A stretch of DNA of 64,000 bases from Ophiocordyceps camponoti-saundersi (nom. inval.) (GCA_003339415.1 PDHQ01000134.1:24948-88947), one strand, 5' to 3'; counted from the stretch's first letter, positions 12,546 to 22,685 are shown. Notes: generated by a model from the letters alone, not told the origin. A program made the numbers and translations.

Positions 12546-13965
12546 GATGATGATGATGTGGTAGTGGTAGGTCGTTGTAGTGACAGAAACCACAAGGGCA
12601 AGCGACGCTGATGAAAGAACTGGGGAAGAAAGAAAGAAGAGGGTAAGAGTTTCTGTAAGAGGATGGAGTGGTGGTGCATATACTAGGGGAAGATGGCTGA
12701 TACGAGGCCAGTTATCAGATGGTTCGTTTCGCTTTACCTTTGTGAATGAGAGCCCGTGAGCTGTATACGCGTATTGGAGTGAGTCACGGAAGGCTGGAGT
12801 CTATCTGCAGATGGAAAGTATAAGGCCTGGTCTAAACCTGCACCAGTGTAGATAGTATGAGGCGGTAAGCCTAGTCTGTAGATGGTGGATGCTCTGACTT
12901 ACACATGCCCAACTCAGATCTGTCAGTGGGAAGAGCTTCGAAACGGAGTCATGGCTGTCAGTTGAGGGACGAAACAAGTCAAAAATACCCTCAGGTATAG
13001 ATGAGCTTCCCTTCTTTCTCATACAGTCAGGCGATTTGATTCACAGCCATCACCTCAAAGCATAGTAAAGAATCTTCTCCTCTACTGCTTCTTAGGTCAA
13101 CTTTCGCCTTGCCTGAGTTTCACTTTGATTGACCAGAGTCCATGGAAAGAAATTGGATAGAGAATCCCGTCAAGGGCACAAGGGTGGTGAGCTGTATGTT
13201 AGCATGGCGTGCAAGACAACCGATGAACGGAAACCTACGCATACCATCTGTCTGAATGCTTTCTTGAGTCAATGAGCAATGTCTATATTGTATGTGTATT
13301 CACGCCAGTTGTAACCTCTCTTGTTATCCACGAACCGGTAAACACCGACGTCAGTCCAAGTTTCACCGTCTTGAACCACCATGGCCGTCACGAACAGGGC
13401 ATCTTAGAGTAGGTACGTCATCTGCCCCCCCCCCCCCCCCCAAAGACTATATCGTTCCCTCTTTTCGCTGCTGTATCCAGGGGTATTACATACATACATA
13501 CGCATTCAGCTGTGACGTTGTGCATATTAACAAAATGCCGGGTTGAACAAGGGTCGGGAGTTGATAGGACTCGAGTACGGATACGGATACTTCCCAGTGC
13601 TTATGCTGCTTCCCGCAGAATCGAGATTTCAACTGCAGTAACGAGACATGGTTGAACAGACCTCTAGCGCCGACTAGCCCGCCCAGACTAAGAGATACCA
13701 TTGAAGCGAGCTTATGCAAAGCCTGTGATGGTTGACGGCTGTTGCGTTCGGTTACGTGTCTTGTCTTGAATGGGACGGTTCAGCTGAGAGGGAGAGTAAA
13801 GATGGAATATCTAAACCTGGTCATGGCCTGGTTTCTATCAGAATGCTCGGGAGAAGTTGCCGGTAGTGAACGATACAGAAACATAGAGGGAGAAAGAGAA
13901 GTGTTTAATAGAGCGTCGTGTCGCCTGTTTTGACTTCTCTGAGCCAGCCTTCAAGACCCTTCAAC
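12546..13965. other. Intergenic, start of gene-poor island
   Basis: No gene is supported. The composition is less GC-rich than in the core-gene regions. A 17-base poly-C run lies at about 13425-13442, a TACATACATACA run at about 13490, and two overlapping TACGGATA octamers at about 13575-13590. The short ORFs have no recognisable content. Confidence 0.55.
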
Positions 13966-15143
13966 ATGGCCATCAAGACTTCAACCCTAGACAAGCCATT
14001 CTTCTCTCTTGATATAAGAGACTTGCGAGTGCGAAACTTCTTGATACTACAGTTCTATGCCTTTGTATTGTTCATCCTAGTCACAGCCTTGTTATTCTTC
14101 CTATCAACAGCTCCATTCGCTCACGGCCAAGTCGACGGAACCCACCTCAATGAAACAATCCCATACTCCCCCACGACTTCTTCGTCATTACAATGCTCCG
14201 ACATCTGGTTCGCTCTAGGCTCCATGGTTGCCATCGACGCCTTCTGGGTTGTGTCGACGCTCAACCAGGCAGTGATTAAGAACTGGCATTATTTCGTCAG
14301 CTTGCCCATGATGGCTATTGCGTCCATCTTCTCGTTTGTTTTATACTTGTTCAGTCAGGGGACGTTGGCTACGCTTACGTTTCATCGTCATTCACTCGCC
14401 ATAGCTTTGCCGTGCGTGGTATACATGCTGTTCTGCCTTATGCTCTTCACTTTAAAGACGCCGCCTCCGTCCACGGCGGTGAACAGCTATTTCGGCTCTA
14501 TGCAGAGATATAGCGATAGGTTATGTCGGTTGACTTGCGGATGGCAACCTGCGCTCCGAGCTACGGCCGCCATCGGATGTCTGTCTATACTCCTTACAGT
14601 GGTTGTGCCCCAGAAGTTGGCTACCATGATCCCGCTGGTAGCCATCAGCTTCGAAGTATGTATTGTATAAGTATACATGAGCAGTGTTGTCAACTACTAA
14701 CATATCGATAGGCCATCTTCCTTGCCTTCAAGAGAATGGGCAGAGGCCCCGAGTACACGTTGAGCGGCGGCATCTTCGTCCAAGCCATATCCTGCACACA
14801 CTGGGGCATCCCCCAAGTGCTGGCAAACCCGCGCTTGACTCTTCCTGCGTGGATATTTCTAGTCCTTCTCCTGGCTAGTCGGCTGATACTGGATCTGCAT
14901 CTGCAAACGGTGTTTCGCAACTATCCCGAGATTCTTTGGGCACGTAACCAAGTCTTACTCCCGACTCGAAGTCTAGTCAAGGCTTGTATAGGCATGTTGA
15001 TGATGGAGAATTTGGGGTATCCGGTGGTGTCTTACTTTAAGCTGATCGTTGTGCCTCTGTGGTATTCTATCAGTGTCTTGGGTGTTGCAGCTCCAGCTTC
15101 GTATGGGTTCGCCTTTGGGAAGATCAAATCCGTCTCTGGGTGA
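13966..15143 (+). CDS. Orphan multi-pass membrane protein
   Basis: A 373-residue integral membrane protein of unknown function, from two exons: 13966-14655 and 14712-15143. The intron has donor GTATGT, a CTAAC branch point and acceptor ATAG, and the join is in phase 0. I count about eight hydrophobic segments, starting near residue 27 and including LLFFLSTAPF, FVLYLFSQG, LFCLMLFTL, IFLVLLLASRL and LWYSISVLGV. The N-terminal 25 residues are hydrophilic, and a short loop with a glycosylation site (NETI) follows the first segment. I recognise no transporter signature. The layout is loosely like fungal acyltransferase-type membrane proteins of secondary metabolism, but no HxxxD-like motif is obvious, so I do not assign it. 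Confidence 0.75.
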
Positions 15144-15697
15144 AGAAACAGCGATATGATGTTGATACTACAGCTCTATTCTGTATCACAAGGCTGCACC
15201 TTGTCTCTGCAGTTTCTCAGGCCCAGCGTATGGTATGAACCCACATACTTACAAGCGGACAGTCGAATCCCATGGCTATAAATTTAGGTGGCAGATCTTT
15301 CAAGATTCGACAGGTTGAGATATCTTCACGTGACGATGATCAAGTTGAGTTTCTACGCCAGTCTCTTTTACTTTGTTTATACCTTTTTCTTTCCTTTTGA
15401 AGGCGGAGAGAATCACGTACGAGAAAAAAAGACAGAGTGCCTTTTGCGCATCATGAAAGTTATTATCAGTTCCTATATTAGTATACATATGTATGTGTAT
15501 GTAGTAGTTAGGTAGGTAGGAAAAGAACTAGCTTTATATATGTGTGATTTATTCCTTTCTTTTCCCCCTATATCATGCTATTGGGTATAAATAGGTAGCT
15601 TACTTCTTCGCTCCTCCATCTACTCCTAGACCTTTGCCCTCATCTTCCTTCTCACTCTTTTGCTCTCTCCTATATACAAGTTCACAGCATCATCACC
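15144..15697 (+). promoter_or_regulatory. Intergenic with TATA box of paralogue 1
   Basis: TATAAATA at 15586-15593 lies 112 bp before the ATG at 15698 and is followed by a pyrimidine-rich leader ending TTCACAGCATCATCACC. The same arrangement occurs before the other two family members. A second TATA-like box (GCTATAAATTT) is at about 15275. No gene is seen between 15144 and 15580. Confidence 0.6.
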
Positions 15698-16174
15698 ATG
15701 ACGATGAATATCGATGCTGAGCCTCAGGAAACTGAAAAGTCGAAGCCGCTTCAGAAACACGACTCCTCTTCTTCAGATGAACAAAAGCTAAATGACCCCC
15801 TGGGGGAAACGACCATCAACGACCTTAGAGCATCGATCATCAACGAACAGGACAAGTTCAATGCAAGCCTTACCAGCCAACTTGACCATCTCAAGACAAT
15901 GATTGAGCGCAAGCCATCGATGATGTGCGACGACTGCAGGTTGCATTTCTTGCGGCACATAACTCAGTTCTTCCGGCACATAACTCAGGACCTACCAGGC
16001 AGAAAGGTTATGGTGTTATTATTTTCTTTCACTATTTTTATCATAATCTGTCATCTCTTTCAGCAAGTGCTTCAAATTATGTCTGCCGATTCTGTATGGT
16101 TAGCCTGGTTTTTTTTCCTTCTCGCCATGATACCCTTTTCCTGTTGCAGCTTAAGCAGTCTGGAGAACAAGTAA
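15698..16174 (+). CDS. CxDC-motif membrane protein, paralogue 1 (short form)
   Basis: A 158-residue protein of unknown function and the shortest of three local paralogues. Its start, MTMNIDAEPQETEK, is almost the same as that of paralogue 2. The N-terminal half is acidic, Ser-rich and probably helical. C77-x-D-C80 opens the family motif CDDCRLHFLRH, which is followed by a seven-residue duplication (RHITQFF, RHITQDL) encoded by two exact 15-base copies at 15953-15967 and 15974-15988. Two hydrophobic segments end the protein, so it is likely anchored with its N-terminus in the cytosol. It lacks the long helical repeats of its relatives. No intron is needed. The conserved Cys pair with a nearby His could bind metal or form a disulfide; this is a guess. 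Confidence 0.7.
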   Translation: MTMNIDAEPQETEKSKPLQKHDSSSSDEQKLNDPLGETTINDLRASIINEQDKFNASLTSQLDHLKTMIERKPSMMCDDCRLHFLRHITQFFRHITQDLPGRKVMVLLFSFTIFIIICHLFQQVLQIMSADSVWLAWFFFLLAMIPFSCCSLSSLENK

Positions 16175-17983
16175 AGAATACTCATAATTATCCTCTATTC
16201 CCCCTTTTTGGGTGGCCTAACTAAATTGACACCTTTGGCCGATGCGTCTGTCTATCCTGTTTATCTCTACGGTGACATCAGTGACATGCGTACACTTCCA
16301 TGGCGCTGAGTACGATCGGGATGTCCGTCATGGCCTTGAACATGGCGACAGCGATGGCCCTATGTAATGGCCTTCAGGATGGCGATCGGGATGGCCATGG
16401 TGGTCTTGATGATGACGATCGGGATGGCCGTAATGCGAAAGAACATGGTCGCAAAGACGGTAGTGAGCTTCCCCAAGACAACTCGAAGGACCGCGAGAAC
16501 TTGAAAGGCGGCAACATGCCCGACGCTGAAGACAATGAGGATACTTCAAAGGCGAAACGTCATCTTCAACATCTTAAGTCCTCAGTATCTTCGGCGTCAG
16601 TTATTTCGCCGTATCGTGTTAGTCGAAGTCGATACGAAACAAAAGGCAGATGCCGCAAAGAATGGAATCCAATCTAGCCAACAGCCAGATGCCGCAAAGA
16701 AGAATGGAATCCACGATCCAAACAAAAGGGAGATGCCGCAAAGTAGAATAGAACCCATGATTCCGAACAGGACGACAAGAGTTAAAGCAGAGGTTTGGAT
16801 GATGAAGACTGTGAAGAGGAACAGGAGTTGAGAAGATTAAAGGTGAATAAGAAGTCCAGAATTCCAACGCTGAAGACGCTGAAGACGCTGAAGACGCTGA
16901 AGACGCTGAAGACGCTGAAGACGCTGAAGACGCTGAAGACGCTGAAGACGCTGAAGACGCTGAAGACGCTGAAGACGCTGAAGACGCTGAAGACGCTGAA
17001 GACGCTGAAGACGCTGAAGACGCTGAAGACGCTGAAGACACTTAAGACGCTGAAGACACTTAAGAGATGGAGGCGGAGCAGTCGATGAAGACTGGCTGAA
17101 TAGCTCAAGTCGTGCCCCTTCCCGTTTTGTCTGCCCATCCATGGCTTCGCTGCTCTCCAGAGCCAAAATCGAAAATTTGGTCCAGATTCTCAAATTCCAA
17201 GAACAACATGAGTGGTGCTCATGTCTGGTGTAAGGTTGAAAGGTGCGACATGTCGGCTGCCGAGCCGATCACCGTTGACCTCTATCAAGAGGGTGGGTAA
17301 CGCTGATGAAGGTGGTGATGATGAATCTGATGTGATGATGCTACTGCTAGGTCTGTGTGGCTAGGCCAAGCCCTAAGAAGTAGGGCCGGCAGTGCTGACT
17401 AACCAAGGTGGTCTTTAGGGTAGGCTACTCAACAGCCTCAGACTAAGAGCAGAGGGCTACGGAAGGATGACGGGCTGGTGGTGGAAAGCTGGCTCCCCGC
17501 GGTGGCCAGAGCATGAACCTGCCACGAGATTACTTTATCTCGCACTCAATATCGGTAGTAGGCCAAGGTTTTCTGTGCGTGCTGGAGGCTGAGGCTTTGC
17601 TGTGCCTGGTGGAGGCTGAGGCTTTGCTGGTGTGTTTCTTGGGTTTGGGGATTGGATGAGCGTTGAGGTTGAGGTGAGTGTTTGTTACTGTACTCAGTAG
17701 AGAAGAGCCCAAGGATCCATGTATGCCAACTGAAACCAAGTTGAAGAAATAGACGAACACTATCCCCCTCTTATTCCAAGTCGGACAAAGCAACGACGTC
17801 TCTTTGCCCTCTTGACCACGTCCTAGCTTTGACACATGACGCAACAAAGGCCGTTGACCAAGGCCATCAAACTTCGCCGGGACAAGAGCATATTTCAGAA
17901 CACCTATTACAATCACAAAGGCCATGTGTCAGAAATGACGAATCAGCATAAACTACCAAACTTCTATCCTCGTTGATCTCCTC
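16175..17983. other. Intergenic with tandem repeats inside the paralogue island
   Basis: No gene is supported. Contents are GATCGGGATGGCC-type repeats (16370-16430), three degraded copies of a unit around GATGCCGCAAAG (about 16645-16745), the nine-base minisatellite (16867-17060), and two copies of a GGAGGCTGAGGCTTTGCTG unit (about 17584-17630). ORFs at 16300-16677 and 17530-17925 lack recognisable content and are probably chance products of these repeats. Confidence 0.55.
16867..17060. repeat. Nine-base minisatellite (ACGCTGAAG)n
   Basis: About 19 perfect head-to-tail copies of a 9-bp unit, followed by two or three copies with a CACTTAAG variant. Because 9 is a multiple of 3, two forward frames (KTL and EDA) and all three reverse frames stay open, which explains the cluster of repetitive ORFs here. 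The EDA frame has stops on both sides and no start. I see no evidence that the tract is translated. Confidence 0.95.
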
Positions 17984-19354
17984 TCATTTCCTCCAAAACC
18001 AAATCACATGAAGACTATAAAAAAACATGAGGACAAAAACAAAATCTCGAAACACTACGGAGAGAGCTTCGGGTGATGTTGTGGCTCGAATCACTTGCTG
18101 ATAGGTACAATATATCATCGTGAGAACTGCAACCGTGACCAATAACCCCAACCCCTTTTGGCATTTTAGGTCCTGAATCATGTGCCGCAAGAAATGCACC
18201 CTGCAGTCGCCGCATACAATCGACGGCTTGGGCGGAGTTGCTTTCGTGAACTTGTCAAGTGCGCTGGCAACCTCTGCTCTGAAATCCTTGAGGTCTTGGG
18301 TAGCTCGGCTAAGGCCTTTGGTAGCTTCTTGAAGGTCTTGCGTCGCTTTTTCTCTGAATGTGCGAAGGTCAAAGTTAGCCCTTTCCCGGGTGAGCTGAAG
18401 TTCTTGAGTCGCTGCTTCTCTGATTGTGCGAAGGTCAAAGGTAGCCTTCTCCCGGATGATGCCAAGGTCGTTGGCAGCCTTGTCTCTGGCTGTCTGAAGG
18501 TCACTGGTAGCCTCTTCTCTGAGCCTCTGAAGTTCGCTGGTGGCGCTATCTGTGATCTCTTCAAGGCCGCAGGTAACCGAAACAATCAACTCTTCATCCG
18601 TCACCATGACCTCTTCAGCCTTTGCCTCGAAAGCTTCGAGTTTGCCAGCAAGGCTTTCGTTGAATTCTTCGAGGTTGTTGGCAAGCGCTGCTTTGAACAC
18701 TTCAAGGTCGCCGATGACCTGCGAGCAAGCTTCGGCACAGGTCTTTTCCTCGGGCACGTTCTGGTCGAATATGACCTCTACGGAGGTATCCATTGTCGGG
18801 AATGGCCAGATCCCTGACATCACCATGTCACCGCAAATCGTATTCACGGCAACACCGTTCTGGTAGCTATAGTAGGGCTTGTTGTCGACTCTCTGGTTCC
18901 AAACGAATGCCGACTTCAGTGTAAGGCGGGAGAGATTGTCCATGTTAAAGGTTGCAATCGTAGACTGTTCCTCGGCGGTAACTTGAAGGGTGGCGATCCA
19001 TAGAGGATCCCCGTCTTTTGCGTCGCCTGCGAGATGATAGGTGCGGCTCGCAATCCCGTCTACTGAACCTTGCACATTCTCCTGACGGATATGCCATCCC
19101 TCCGTCATAAGGAGTTGCACGTCTCTGGAGTGGGCCAGGAGGTCAGCTTTCCACTGGTCAGTCTTGAACGTCATGACAGCATCATAGCATCCAGTGCGCC
19201 AGTCGGAGGGGCCTTCTGGCTGTTGCTCATCGGATTCACGAGACTCGTCACAGAAAGAGTCGTATTCCAGAATCCCATCGGAGAAGGAGTCATATTCCTC
19301 GAGCGGCTGCGACTGCCCAGTTTCCTGAGGCTCAGCACCGATGTTCATCGTCAT
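17984..19354 (-). CDS. CxDC-motif membrane protein, paralogue 2 (long form, 11-residue repeats)
   Basis: A 456-residue protein of unknown function and the longest of the trio. The start at 19354 was chosen because MTMNIGAEPQETG and the bases before it match paralogue 1; an in-frame codon at 19408 would add 18 residues without support. After an acidic Ser-rich lead, residues about 55-210 look globular (Trp/Tyr-rich, several Cys) and have no counterpart in the relatives. A long helical tract follows, with at least six 11-residue units such as ATFDLRTIREA and ANFDLRTFREK. The family motif CGDCRVHFLRHM begins near residue 381, then come two hydrophobic segments and a basic end. Eleven-residue periodicity suits a right-handed coiled coil or an amphipathic helix lying on a membrane. 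A TATA-like box (19461-19468) lies about 110 bp upstream. Confidence 0.75.
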   Translation of the reverse strand: MTMNIGAEPQETGQSQPLEEYDSFSDGILEYDSFCDESRESDEQQPEGPSDWRTGCYDAVMTFKTDQWKADLLAHSRDVQLLMTEGWHIRQENVQGSVDGIASRTYHLAGDAKDGDPLWIATLQVTAEEQSTIATFNMDNLSRLTLKSAFVWNQRVDNKPYYSYQNGVAVNTICGDMVMSGIWPFPTMDTSVEVIFDQNVPEEKTCAEACSQVIGDLEVFKAALANNLEEFNESLAGKLEAFEAKAEEVMVTDEELIVSVTCGLEEITDSATSELQRLREEATSDLQTARDKAANDLGIIREKATFDLRTIREAATQELQLTRERANFDLRTFREKATQDLQEATKGLSRATQDLKDFRAEVASALDKFTKATPPKPSIVCGDCRVHFLRHMIQDLKCQKGLGLLVTVAVLTMIYCTYQQVIRATTSPEALSVVFRDFVFVLMFFYSLHVIWFWRK

Positions 19355-20347
19355 GGTGATGACGGCGTGAACGTGTCTGTAGGTTCCTGAGTATCGCTGC
19401 AGCAACAAGAGTGGGAAGATGAGAGCAAAGGTACAGGACCAAAAGCGCAGGCTACCTACCTACTTATACTTACCAGCACCACGGACGAATCACATGTATG
19501 CGAAGCTGATTTCTTTCCCTCTACCCAACTACTACATACACACGTACACTCTAATGTTGGGACAGAGGATAACTTCCATGGTATGAGTTAACTCTAAGCA
19601 CCTTCACAGCCACTCTACGGAGTATATTCTCTTATATATAGTTTCACTCTGAGTTTAGGAGGGAAGAATAAGTATGGACAAAGTAAAGGGCATTAGCAGG
19701 TTGGCAAAGACCTAGTAGTGAAAGTAGACCAAGGCATTTTACCCCTACTTGACGAGGGAAAAGGAAACATGAAAGATTCATAGTTCTATCCTACGTTTTC
19801 GTACATACACATTAACACGTATGCTGAGCCACTGCTTACACAAAGTGAAAAGATGAAACAAGGTTGTGGGCTTGTGGCCGTGCCTGCGTGTGATGGATAA
19901 CGTTAACCTAGCATCGTGAGCGGAAAGTCCCGAGCTAAGGAGCATCTGATTGTGTTGACGATGATGACTGTCCTTAGGTTTGTGTATTGTGGCTCAGCTA
20001 GGCCCTGAAGAAGCTATGCAGTCGCAGCTCTGGCTCGAATACTTGTCACCCAACGCACACATGATAGAGTGGCGTGTGTGTATACGGATATGTTGGCGAG
20101 AACTGCGTTCAACACTACTAGGTCTTCGCTCCTGTTGCTCCCATGAACCTTGGGAATATCATACGTGCACATATGATTGTTCTTTTCCTCTTTTCACTTC
20201 GTATGCTAGGTATAAATAGCTCACGTCGTCTCTCCTACACCTTGTCTATCCTACCTCTTCTCTCCCATCTTTCTTCGCTCTTGTTACTCCCGCGAACCCC
20301 AAGAACATACATACATACACACACATTCACAGCATCATAATCTAAAC
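19355..20347. promoter_or_regulatory. Shared divergent promoter region of paralogues 2 and 3
   Basis: The two genes point away from each other across about 990 bp. On the minus strand, TATAAGTA (19461-19468) serves paralogue 2. On the plus strand, TATAAATA (20211-20218) lies 137 bp before the ATG of paralogue 3 and is followed by a pyrimidine-rich leader ending TTCACAGCATCATAATC. One TACGGATA octamer is at 20083. No gene is seen. Confidence 0.55.
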
Positions 20348-20977
20348 ATGACAATGGATACTGGTTCAGAACCACTCGACACCGGATCAAAGCCGCCTCA
20401 AGAACCCAGCTCCTCGATGAACGAACTACCGCCAAACTACACCCTCAACAATGGACGCCAAAATACAGACTCCGCCTTCACCAGGGACCAACTCAGCAGC
20501 CTCAGGGAACTCATGGAAACGTCCATCAAAAACCAGAACGACTTCCAAGCAGCCGCTCTCAGTAAATTCGACAGTATTTCTAATGAATTCGACAGTAGCA
20601 GAGATGAGTTCGACCGTATCGAGAAAGAATTCGACGGTGTTTTTCAAGAGTTCGACAGTATCAAGAATGAACTTTCCCTAGGTCATGACAAAGCTACCGA
20701 TGGCCTTGGCAAGGCTGTTGATCAGTTCGACAAAGCTACCCTTAACTTCGCCCAAGCTACCAAAGATCTGAAGGATATCAAGAAGACAACAACTGCGCAT
20801 GATTCATCAGTAAGGGGTAAGTTGACGAGGTGCAATGACTGCATAGGGCACCTTCTTCAATATATGATGAAGGACTTGACAGGCTATGAACTTCTGGGCT
20901 ATTTGCTCGCGTTTAGTGCACTCGGCGCAGTTTTCTTCATTGTCCTCCTCATCACCATCGCCGTAAATTTCTTCTAA
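20348..20977 (+). CDS. CxDC-motif membrane protein, paralogue 3 (heptad form)
   Basis: A 209-residue protein of unknown function and the third family member. It starts MTMDTGSEPLDTGSK, has a Pro/Ser-rich lead, then a helical region with five exact seven-residue units from residue 74 (FDSISNE, FDSSRDE, FDRIEKE, FDGVFQE, FDSIKNE), followed by a KATD/QFDKAT segment. The family motif is C162-N-D-C165 IGHLLQYMMKDL. One long hydrophobic stretch (residues about 183-209) ends the protein, so it looks tail-anchored or forms a tight hairpin. Heptad spacing predicts a left-handed coiled coil, unlike the 11-residue repeat of paralogue 2, so the stalks expanded independently. No intron is needed. The TATA box and leader resemble those of its relatives. 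Confidence 0.72.
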   Translation: MTMDTGSEPLDTGSKPPQEPSSSMNELPPNYTLNNGRQNTDSAFTRDQLSSLRELMETSIKNQNDFQAAALSKFDSISNEFDSSRDEFDRIEKEFDGVFQEFDSIKNELSLGHDKATDGLGKAVDQFDKATLNFAQATKDLKDIKKTTTAHDSSVRGKLTRCNDCIGHLLQYMMKDLTGYELLGYLLAFSALGAVFFIVLLITIAVNFF

Positions 20978-21860
20978 GGGTGGACCAAAGTGGACATCTC
21001 ATATTCATATGTACGATTGGCATCGCAAGGGGTGTTTTTATTCTGGCGCGTCGTCTTTGGCCCAAATCGTTCCTCTTCTTTCTTCTACAACGCAGCGACC
21101 AATTACCATATATAAGACCTGTTTGTACGTCCCCGATGCCCTAGAGAGACCGGTAGTGTGAGTAACTGACGGAGGTGTCTATAAAGCATATCTAATAATG
21201 AAGAGGGCTAGATGCTCAGAATTACATCATTCACAACTGGTTTCTCCAGCGTGATACGAGGTGAAGATTACGATGCCGGCCCCTTCTAGCATGCGAGTGC
21301 AAATACATTACGTAATACATATAGGTATTGGTAGGCATAATTATGGGGCCGGACGCCGAAAACCGGGCCGGAGACCACCGGCTTTGCGCCGGACTTCGGG
21401 AGGGGCCCATTAAGGTGCTCACGTTTTAACTAGGTAGCATGTTATTGTTAGTACCATCAACTCCCACATTCCACAGGACGCGTGTCACGAGGGCCATTTC
21501 ACCCCTTGGTAGACTCGTCATTATACGACCCCTGATGGCGCCAAACCAGTGCACGGGGCCGTCGCAGCCTCGCAGCCTCGTAACCCTCACCGCCAAGACT
21601 GCCAGCACCCACTTTTCGCCCCCAAGCAGCCAACCACGGTTGCCGTAGGTCGCCTCGCATAACGCTCCGAAGACGCTTCAGGCTCGGCTGGCCGAGGGTT
21701 AGCATTTGCCCCACACGGGCAGCAGCAGCCAGCAGGAGCAGGAGTAGGAGCGGTAGCCGACGTTTCCCCCCTCTCGATTAATGTGCCAGGACCCCTCCTT
21801 TTTTTGCGCCTCACCATCTTGTATCCTCAAGAGCAGCAATCCCTCGTCAGACAACACAGC
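20978..21860. other. Intergenic, end of the island
   Basis: No gene is supported. A GC-rich patch at about 21343-21412 with several CCGG-containing pieces (GGGCCGGA, GCGCCGGA) stands out from its AT-richer surroundings. The region ends with the promoter and 5' leader of the cysteine dioxygenase gene. Confidence 0.5.
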
Positions 21861-22685
21861 ATGCCTCACAACAGCACAGAAACGTCGGTCATGACTATCG
21901 ATGTCGTGTCGTCATACCCGACAATGAGTGTTCAGGGCGTCGCGGAGCCTGTGCCGTCGCAGCGCTTCGACGACCTGGTTCAAGCGTTGAAGCAGGCCCT
22001 TGGTCCGTCGTCGGGATTGACGTCGGACGACGTAGACGTTGGCTTCCTCAGGCGCCTCATGGAGGAATATGACAGCGGTCAAGTGGGGTGGTTGAAGTTC
22101 GCTTTCGGGGACAGTAGCAGAGGCTACACGCGGAACCTCGTCGATGAGGGCAACGGCAAGAGTAACCTGGTGAGTGGTTGACTCCTATGGAGCGGCCGGT
22201 CGACACCAGGCCATTGACAAGATGCCGCTAGTTGGTACTCGTATGGTCTCCCGGTAAAGGGAGTCCAATCCACGACCACGGCAACGCGCATTGCCTGATG
22301 AAGGTGCTGCGCGGGAGCCTGACGGAGACACGTTATGCTTTCCCCGACGAGAGCGCCGACGAGAAGCCAATGACGGTCATCTCCGAGCGGACATTCAAGG
22401 AAAACGGCGTCACTTACATGGCCGACGAGCTCGGTCTGCACCGCGTCTCCAACCGAGGCAGCGACTTCGCCGTCTCGTTGCATTGTAAGGCCTCTGCTCT
22501 CGTTTTCCCTCACGCGGATAGACACTCGTCTAGTAGCCGTCGTGCTGACCTGTCAACTTGCAGTGTACACGCCGCCTAACGTCGCCAGAGGGGGCTGCCA
22601 CATCTTCGACGAGAAGACGGGTCGCAGTAGCCATGTTCCGGGATGCCACTACTACTCGGCGTACGGCAAGGTACTCAAGCAGTAG
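21861..22685 (+). CDS. CDO1: Cysteine dioxygenase (type I)
   Basis: A non-haem iron enzyme that oxidises L-cysteine to cysteine sulfinate (EC 1.13.11.20), the first step of cysteine breakdown. The three exons are 21861-22169, 22232-22484 and 22564-22685 and give 227 residues. The cupin iron site is visible: H117-D-H119 (in SPIHDHGNAHC) and H173 (in ELGLHRVSN). C124 matches the Cys that forms the thioether cross-link with Tyr in mammalian enzymes, and the partner Tyr probably lies in the C-terminal CHYYSAYGK. The second intron splits a Leu codon and restores the conserved SLHLYTPP. The start is the first in-frame ATG; another at 21891 (MTIDVV) is possible. The fungal form has a longer N-terminus than the roughly 200-residue mammalian protein. 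Confidence 0.93.

Noticed and set aside
16867..17060. CRISPR-like or satellite array
   Set aside because: There are no spacers: the units are identical and directly adjacent, so it is a simple minisatellite in a eukaryotic genome.
16619..17193. Several overlapping ORFs of SSA, VFS, RLQ and LKT repeats
   Set aside because: All arise from the nine-base minisatellite, which keeps most frames open; none has convincing unique sequence on both sides.
17530..17925. 131-residue minus-strand ORF as a fourth family member
   Set aside because: It has no MTM start, CxDC motif or membrane end; its C-terminus comes from two copies of a GAGGCTGAGG-type repeat.
18178..18817. 211-residue plus-strand ORF opposite paralogue 2
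   Set aside because: It is antisense to the 11-residue helical repeats; the family motif and start homology lie on the minus strand.
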